64,000 nt of DNA from Sanguibacter inulinus (GTDB taxonomy: Bacteria; Actinomycetota; Actinomycetes; Actinomycetales; Cellulomonadaceae). The notes under the pieces are model-generated. The model saw nothing but the letters and a program-made list of their open reading frames with translations. It made no database searches and had not been told where the DNA came from. Positions 56,424 through 64,000 of this stretch are shown here, piece by piece. The stretch is taken from NCBI RefSeq assembly GCF_013415325.1, contig NZ_JACBYE010000001.1, positions 1 through 64,000 of the forward strand, in the 5' to 3' direction. The translations under genes were made by a program, and so were the position numbers. Every line of letters begins with the position of its first letter. Position 1 is the first letter of the stretch.

Positions 56424-57821
56424 ATGCCAGCACAGCTCGCGAGGATCGTCGCCCACCTCACGAGCCGTCGGCCCGGTGACGACAGCCGGTGGAGGCTCGG
56501 CCTCGGCAACCCCGGGCGCACCGTCGTGGCCGGGTTCGCCGCCGGACTCGTGGTCGGCACGGTCCTGCTCATGCTCCCCGTCGCCCGGACCGGGCCTGGC
56601 GGAGCCACCCCGCTCGAGGCGCTCTTCACCGCGACCTCGGCCCTGTGCGTGACGGGGCTCGCCGTGGTCGACACGGCCACCTACTGGACACCCTTCGGGC
56701 AGGTGACCATCCTCGCGCTGATCCAGGTCGGCGGCTTCGGCATCATGACCCTCGCCTCGCTGCTCGGGCTGCTGATCTCCAGGCGCCTCGGGCTCGGCTC
56801 GAGGATCGTCGCCGCAGCCGAGACCAAGAGCGTGGGCCTGGGCGACGTCCGCACGGTGCTGCTCGGGGTGGCGAAGATCAGCCTGACCGTCGAGGCCGTC
56901 ACGGCTCTCGTCCTCACGGTGCGCTTCGCCACGGCCTACGACCACCCTGTCGGCACGAGCCTGTGGCTCGGGGTGTTTCACGCCGTCTCCGCCTTCAACA
57001 ACGCCGGGTTCGCGCTGTTCAGCGACAACCTCGTCGGCTTCGCCGCTGACCCGTGGATCTGCCTGCCGATCGCCGTCGCCGTGATCCTCGGCGGCCTCGG
57101 CTTCCCCGTCATCATGGAGCTGCTGCGACGGCGCACGCGCCCGCGGCGCTGGAGCGTGCACACGCGGCTCACGCTCCTCATGACCGCCGTGCTGCTGGTG
57201 GGCGGGACCGTCTTCATGACCGTCGCGGAGTGGGGCAACCCCGGGACCCTCGGGGCTCTCGACCCCGCCGGGCGCCTGCTCGCGGGGTTCTTCCAGGCGG
57301 TGATGCCCCGCACCGCAGGCTTCAACAGCGTGGACATCGGGTCGATGAACACCGGGACCCTGCTCGGGACCGACGTGCTGATGTTCATCGGCGGGGGCAG
57401 CGCCGGCACCGCGGGTGGGATCAAGGTCGGGACCTTCGCGGTGCTCCTCGTCGCGATCGTCGCCGAGCTCCGTGCGGCCCCCGACGCCGAGATCTTCGAC
57501 CGGCGCCTCTCGCCGACGGCCGTCCGTCAGGCGCTCGCGGTCGCCCTGCTGAGCGTCGCGGCCGTCGTCGCCTCGACCATCACGATCGCCATGACGAGCA
57601 CCTACACCCTGGACCAGATCCTCTACGAGGTGGTCTCCGCCTTCGCGACCGTCGGGCTCTCGACGGGCATCACCGCCGACCTCTCACCTGGCCACCAGCT
57701 GATCCTCGTGGTGCTGATGTTCGCGGGCCGGCTGGGACCCGTCACGCTCGCCTCGGCCCTGGTGCTCCGCGAGCAGAACCGGCTGTTCCGTCGTCCCGAG
57801 GGGCGACCGTTGATCGGCTGA
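56424..57821 (+). CDS. TrkH/KtrB-family potassium transporter
   Basis: A 465-residue K+ translocating subunit. Four pore-loop repeats with the selectivity glycines are visible: ATSALCVTGLAVVDT, SAFNNAGFALFSD, MPRTAGFNSVDIG and SAFATVGLSTGIT. About 8-10 membrane helices frame them. The ATG at 56424 was chosen; an upstream ATG at 56376 adds 16 residues. No TrkA/KtrA regulatory subunit is adjacent, so the partner must be elsewhere. It stands alone before the glycine riboswitch. Confidence 0.93.
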   Translation: MPAQLARIVAHLTSRRPGDDSRWRLGLGNPGRTVVAGFAAGLVVGTVLLMLPVARTGPGGATPLEALFTATSALCVTGLAVVDTATYWTPFGQVTILALIQVGGFGIMTLASLLGLLISRRLGLGSRIVAAAETKSVGLGDVRTVLLGVAKISLTVEAVTALVLTVRFATAYDHPVGTSLWLGVFHAVSAFNNAGFALFSDNLVGFAADPWICLPIAVAVILGGLGFPVIMELLRRRTRPRRWSVHTRLTLLMTAVLLVGGTVFMTVAEWGNPGTLGALDPAGRLLAGFFQAVMPRTAGFNSVDIGSMNTGTLLGTDVLMFIGGGSAGTAGGIKVGTFAVLLVAIVAELRAAPDAEIFDRRLSPTAVRQALAVALLSVAAVVASTITIAMTSTYTLDQILYEVVSAFATVGLSTGITADLSPGHQLILVVLMFAGRLGPVTLASALVLREQNRLFRRPEGRPLIG

Positions 57822-58009
57822 GCAGCCGACCGTGCTCGCGCGCAGCGCCCTGAGCGCAGCTCCATGGCGCAGCCTCGCGCACGGCACCGTCGGCGCCTCA
57901 TGGCCCCGTCACGCACGCCCCGGGCTGCACCTCCTCCCGGTGCCCCTGGCGTCGACAGGGGGGCAGCCCGGTAGTCTTGCCCCACAACCGAATGCAGCGC
58001 CGCTCGAAC

Positions 58010-58290
58010 CTCGGTGGGAGAGCCCTGACGGGCACACCACCGACCACTCCTGTCAGGCGCCGAAGGAGCAAACCCTCCCCGGGAAACTCTCAGGCACCCG
58101 TACCGCCGAGGTGAGGCAACTCTGGACAGCAGGCGCGCGTGTCAAGCACCCGGACGCTCGAGACCGAGCGGACGACGCCGGCTGGCGCGCGCCTCACCGA
58201 AGGGGCAAGCCCGCACTCCTGCGCGGGCCAAACTCTCAGGTCGACCGGACGCCCCGTGCGTCCCCACGGTCAGATGACAGAGCGGGGAGG
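58010..58290 (+). promoter_or_regulatory. tandem glycine riboswitch upstream of gcvP
   Basis: Two glycine aptamers are recognisable in series. The first has GGTGGGAGAGCC (58013-58024), GCGCCGAAGGAGCAA (about 58057-58071) and AACTCTCAGGCA (about 58085-58096), ending CTCTGGACAGC (about 58120-58130). The second has CACCGAAGGGGCAAG (about 58195-58209) and AACTCTCAGG (58231-58240), ending ATGACAGAGCGGGG (about 58274-58287). Glycine binding normally turns on the cleavage-system genes downstream. A TAGTCT -10-like hexamer lies at about 57972. Confidence 0.93.
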
Positions 58291-58343
58291 GTCCACGCAC
58301 GTGGTGCGCCACCACGTGCGCCCTCGACCTCCAGGAGCTCGTC

Positions 58344-61304
<2,961 letters not shown>

Positions 61305-61362
61305 CCCCGCAGCCTGGCCTGAGCGACCGCCCGACCACCCGCACCGCAGACGAGGACGACGC

Positions 61363-62508
61363 ATGAGCACCGCACGCTCCACCCCCCTGCACGACGAGCA
61401 CGTGGCGCTCGGCGCCTCGATGACCGAGTTCGGTGGCTGGATGATGCCGCTTCGCTACGGCTCGGACATCGCCGAGCACACAGCCGTGCGGACAGCCGCG
61501 GGCCTGTTCGACCTCTCCCACATGGGCGAGATCGAGGTGTCGGGCCCCGGCGCCGGTGCGGCGCTCGACCACGCCCTCGTCGGCTGGCTCAGCACCCTCG
61601 AGGTCGGGCGAGCCCGGTACTCGATGATCGCCCAGCACGACGGCGCCGTCATCGACGACCTCGTCGTCTACCGCACGGCTGACGAGACCTTCCTGGTCGT
61701 CGCCAACGCCGGCAACGCCGAGGTCGTCCTCGCCGCGCTCGAGGAGCGAGTGGCCGGCTACGACGCCCAGGTGACCTTCACGTCCCCCGAGGTCGCGCTC
61801 GTCGCGGTCCAGGGACCGCGGGCTGCCGAGATCTTGCTCTCGCTGACCGAGGCCGGTGACGCCGACGCGGTCTCGGGCCTGCGGTACTACGCGATCACCC
61901 CGGCGACCGTCGCCGGGACACCGCTGCTGGTGGCCCGGACCGGCTACACCGGTGAAGACGGCTTCGAGCTCTTCGTCGAGAACGGCGCGGCCGTCGCGCT
62001 CTGGCGGGCGCTGCTCGCCGCGGGGGAGCCGCTCGGGCTCGTCCCGGCGGGTCTCTCCGCTCGGGACAGCCTGCGTCTCGAGGCGGGCATGCCGCTCTAC
62101 GGCCACGAGCTCGACCTCACGACGACCCCCTTCGAGGCTGGTCTGGGGCGGGTCGTCCGCCTCGACAAGACTGACGCCGACGGCGCGCCCGTCGACTTCG
62201 TCGGGCGTGCGGCGCTCGAGTCCCGCAAGGGCTCGCAGCCCGCACGCGTGCTCGTCGGTCTCAAGGTGCTCGGCCGCAGGCCGGCCCGTGCCGGGTACCC
62301 GGTCGTGGTCGACGCCTCGAAGCTCGACGTCGTCGTCGGTACCGTGACCTCGGGTGCGCCGTCGCCCACCCTCGGGTACCCCGTGGCCCTCGCCTACGTC
62401 ACGCCGGAGTTCTCGGCCGTCGGCACCGTCCTGGCTGTCGACGTCCGTGGCCGGGGCGAGGCCGTCGAGGTCGTCGAGACCCCGTTCTACAGGCGCCCGC
62501 GCGCCTGA
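61363..62508 (+). CDS. gcvT: aminomethyltransferase (glycine cleavage T-protein)
   Basis: A 381-residue enzyme that releases ammonia from aminomethyl-lipoyl-GcvH and transfers the C1 unit to tetrahydrofolate. Motifs are [40 protein letters not shown] and [18 protein letters not shown]. The ATG at 61363 gives the canonical start. It lies 58 bp after gcvP. Confidence 0.96.
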   Translation: MSTARSTPLHDEHVALGASMTEFGGWMMPLRYGSDIAEHTAVRTAAGLFDLSHMGEIEVSGPGAGAALDHALVGWLSTLEVGRARYSMIAQHDGAVIDDLVVYRTADETFLVVANAGNAEVVLAALEERVAGYDAQVTFTSPEVALVAVQGPRAAEILLSLTEAGDADAVSGLRYYAITPATVAGTPLLVARTGYTGEDGFELFVENGAAVALWRALLAAGEPLGLVPAGLSARDSLRLEAGMPLYGHELDLTTTPFEAGLGRVVRLDKTDADGAPVDFVGRAALESRKGSQPARVLVGLKVLGRRPARAGYPVVVDASKLDVVVGTVTSGAPSPTLGYPVALAYVTPEFSAVGTVLAVDVRGRGEAVEVVETPFYRRPRA

Positions 62509-62570
62509 CCCTCAGTCCTGACCTGCTCGTCCCCAGCCTTCTCGCGCCAGACCACCCCCAGGAGAACCCC

Positions 62571-62942
62571 GTGTCGAACATCCCCGCAGACCTCACCTAC
62601 ACCGCCGAGCACGAGTGGCTCACGGCCGACAGCCCGGCGACCGTCGGTATCACGTGGAACGCCCAGGACGCCCTCGGCGACATCGTCTACCTCGAGCTCC
62701 CGGCCGTCGGCACGCAGATCGAGGCCGGGTCTGTGATCGGCGAGGTCGAGTCGACCAAGTCGGTCTCCGAGCTGTTCTCCCCCGTGAGCGGGACCGTCGT
62801 CGAGGTCAACGACGAGGCTGTCGCGAACCCGGAGATCGTGAACTCTGACCCGTATGGGGCAGGATGGCTCGTGAAGGTCGACATCACAGCAACCGGGCCG
62901 GTCCTCACCGCTGAGGAGTACACTGCGCAGGTCGCTTCGTAG
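62571..62942 (+). CDS. gcvH: glycine cleavage system H protein
   Basis: A 123-residue lipoyl carrier shuttling intermediates between GcvP, GcvT and the lipoamide dehydrogenase. The lipoylated lysine is K63 in [15 protein letters not shown]. The start is GTG behind GGAG. No lipoamide dehydrogenase gene is nearby. Confidence 0.97.
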   Translation: MSNIPADLTYTAEHEWLTADSPATVGITWNAQDALGDIVYLELPAVGTQIEAGSVIGEVESTKSVSELFSPVSGTVVEVNDEAVANPEIVNSDPYGAGWLVKVDITATGPVLTAEEYTAQVAS

Positions 62943-63297
62943 GCTTTGGCAGCAACTTGCCACATGTCACCCCTTGTCGGTTCGGTGGATGATGTGTTGG
63001 ATGACCTCAGGAGCGGATGAAAACACGCTCCCGAGGTGACATAGTGATCTTCGTCACAGCAGCGGTTCCATGGTATGGGTACTGAATGGCGATCTCCGTT
63101 CGATGTAGTTGATCACTGCACCGAACAGCCCGTCGGTCAGGACCATGCCGTGTCGGTGTCGACTCGGCTCGTCCGAGCCGGCGAGTGGTAGGGGGCGACC
63201 ACGTGGCACCAGCTGTTCTTCACGCCTCGACCAGAAGTCGAAGTACCCGGGCACATGATCCAGAGTCGCTGGACCGCCGGGAAATGTTGGAGGAAGA
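62943..63297. other. 355-bp gap between gcvH and the LuxR-type HTH gene
   Basis: The gap is AT-richer than its surroundings. It holds the hairpin at 63004-63037 and a smaller one (TGGCA/TGCCA, about 62947-62962) but no supported gene. A minus-strand frame at 63054-63437 has no ribosome binding site or motif. It probably contains the promoter and a long leader for the downstream regulator. Confidence 0.5.
63004..63037 (+). terminator. hairpin after gcvH
   Basis: ACCTC-A-GGAGCG (63004-63015) pairs with CGCTCC-C-GAGGT (63026-63037) across one A/C mismatch with an A-rich loop. It could end the gcv operon or shape the leader of the next gene. Confidence 0.5.
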
Positions 63298-63543
63298 ATG
63301 ACGACGACGGAGATCTCGGGATCCGCCAAGGTAGCGACCGGCTCGCTCACGCGACGTGAGCGTGTGGTGCTCTCCAACCTCACCGAAGAAGTGACCCTCG
63401 AGCAGATCGCCTCGAAGCTGTACGTCACGCGCAACACCGTGAAGTCGCAGGTCCGCAGCGTCTACCGCAAGCTCGGAGTCTCGACGCGCGCCGAAGCCGT
63501 CGAGTGGGCTCGCGCCGCAGGTCTGTACTCGACCGAAGACTGA
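63298..63543 (+). CDS. stand-alone LuxR-type helix-turn-helix protein
   Basis: An 81-residue protein consisting almost only of a LuxR/GerE DNA-binding domain (about 15-75): LTRRERVVLSNLTEEVTLEQIASKLYVTRNTVKSQVRSVYRKLGVSTRAEAVEWA. There is no receiver, PAS or ATPase domain, so activity is probably set by expression level or a partner. GGAGGAAGA gives an excellent ribosome binding site. The targets are unknown. Confidence 0.9.
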   Translation: MTTTEISGSAKVATGSLTRRERVVLSNLTEEVTLEQIASKLYVTRNTVKSQVRSVYRKLGVSTRAEAVEWARAAGLYSTED

Positions 63544-63641
63544 CCGGCCGCGCCTCGGGGCACCGGGCGTCCGCGCGGTGGCTGTTCGCCCGGCGCGGAC
63601 GCGTCATCTGTCGGACACACAGACCTGAGAAACTTGTCTGC

Positions 63642-64000
63642 ATGCACAGACCTGTCCTCGTCGTCGCCGCAGTGATCGTCGACGACCTCGCACGCCCGAC
63701 GGCTTTCCTCGGCGCGCGACGGTCCCGACCCGCCCACCTCGTGGGCCGCTGGGAGTTTCCCGGCGGCAAGGTCGACCCCGGCGAGACCCCCGAGCAAGGG
63801 CTGCACCGCGAGATCTGCGAAGAGCTGGGAGTGACCGTCGAGCTGGGCGACGAGGTTGTCGGACCCGACTCCGGCGGCTGGGTCATCACCGACAGGCACG
63901 TCATGCGGCTGTGGTTCGCACGGGTCGTCGACGGTGACCCCGCACCCCTGGTCGAGCACGACGAGCTCCGGTGGTTGAGTCCCGACGAGTTCTTCGACGT
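63642..64000 (+). CDS. NUDIX hydrolase, MutT-like (3' end beyond window)
   Basis: About 120 N-terminal residues of a NUDIX pyrophosphohydrolase are visible and the frame is open to the window edge. The NUDIX box runs from G42 to V64: GKVDPGETPEQGLHREICEELGV, matching GX5EX7REUXEEXGU with catalytic E57, E60 and E61. The preceding VGRWEFPGG is typical of MutT-type (8-oxo-dGTP cleaning) enzymes. The ATG at 63642 is the first start. Confidence 0.9.
   Translation, partial: MHRPVLVVAAVIVDDLARPTAFLGARRSRPAHLVGRWEFPGGKVDPGETPEQGLHREICEELGVTVELGDEVVGPDSGGWVITDRHVMRLWFARVVDGDPAPLVEHDELRWLSPDEFFD

Noticed and set aside
63054..63437. Minus-strand frame overlapping the LuxR-type HTH gene start
   Set aside because: Overlaps a well-supported gene and its ribosome binding site, and lacks its own start signals.

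Overview
The window is high-GC DNA from an actinobacterium, with many GTG starts, tightly overlapping genes and class-typical gene content. The chromosomal replication origin lies about 14 kb in. Gene order (trxB-trxA, an aminotransferase, a Ddl-like ligase, parB-parA, rsmG-jag-yidC-yidD-rnpA-rpmH, dnaA-dnaN-gnd-recF-dciA-gyrB-gyrA, then crgA and the fhaAB-pstP-rodA-pbpA-pknA-pknB block) is that of the Micrococcales, probably near Cellulomonas or Sanguibacter. The species assignment is inference; no rRNA is present.

Layout. 1-1967: end of an unidentified gene, then thioredoxin reductase and thioredoxin. 2229-4489: a PLP aminotransferase and a D-Ala-D-Ala ligase-like ATP-grasp enzyme, ending at a bidirectional terminator facing parB. 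4771-9023: parB and parA on the minus strand with six parS-like sites, then 2 kb without a convincing gene. 9024-12390: minus-strand RNA and membrane-insertion genes ending at rpmH. 12391-15038: dnaA flanked by two DnaA-box clusters (oriC). 15039-24890: the plus-strand replication and gyrase run. 25012-25336: tRNA-Ile, the 39-codon DLW-39 gene and tRNA-Ala. 25415-27440: a minus-strand pair, a MazG-like pyrophosphohydrolase and a GIY-YIG/DUF2075 ATPase, which looks like an accessory insertion. 27580-32334: an Ala-rich membrane protein, cyclophilin, rhomboid protease, crgA, a DUF881 protein and a glutamine amidotransferase. 32474-42226: the Ser/Thr kinase and cell-wall-elongation operon. 42424-42506: tRNA-Leu.

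From 42.6 kb the content is more accessory: a glycerol dehydrogenase-like enzyme, a wHTH-nucleotidyltransferase/HEPN pair, a GH114-like lipoprotein, a small lipoprotein, a luciferase-like monooxygenase with a small membrane protein and a divergent LysR regulator, an NTF2-like protein, a low-molecular-weight phosphatase, an App1-like phosphatase, an aminotransferase, small membrane and secreted proteins, a MarR regulator divergent from an F420/NADP-type oxidoreductase, and a TrkH channel. It ends with a tandem glycine riboswitch driving gcvP-gcvT-gcvH, an orphan LuxR-type HTH protein and the start of a NUDIX hydrolase.

The origin-proximal genes work together: ParAB/parS segregate the origin, DnaA and DnaN initiate and clamp replication, RecF and DciA support repair and helicase loading, and gyrase relieves torsion. 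CrgA, RodA, PbpA and the PknA/PknB/PstP/FHA proteins couple growth to wall synthesis. The best candidates for unexplored biology are the MazG + GIY-YIG/DUF2075 operon beside tRNA-Ala, the wHTH-fused MNT/HEPN module, and a compact DnaA-box cluster lying between two convergent genes 15 kb from oriC.
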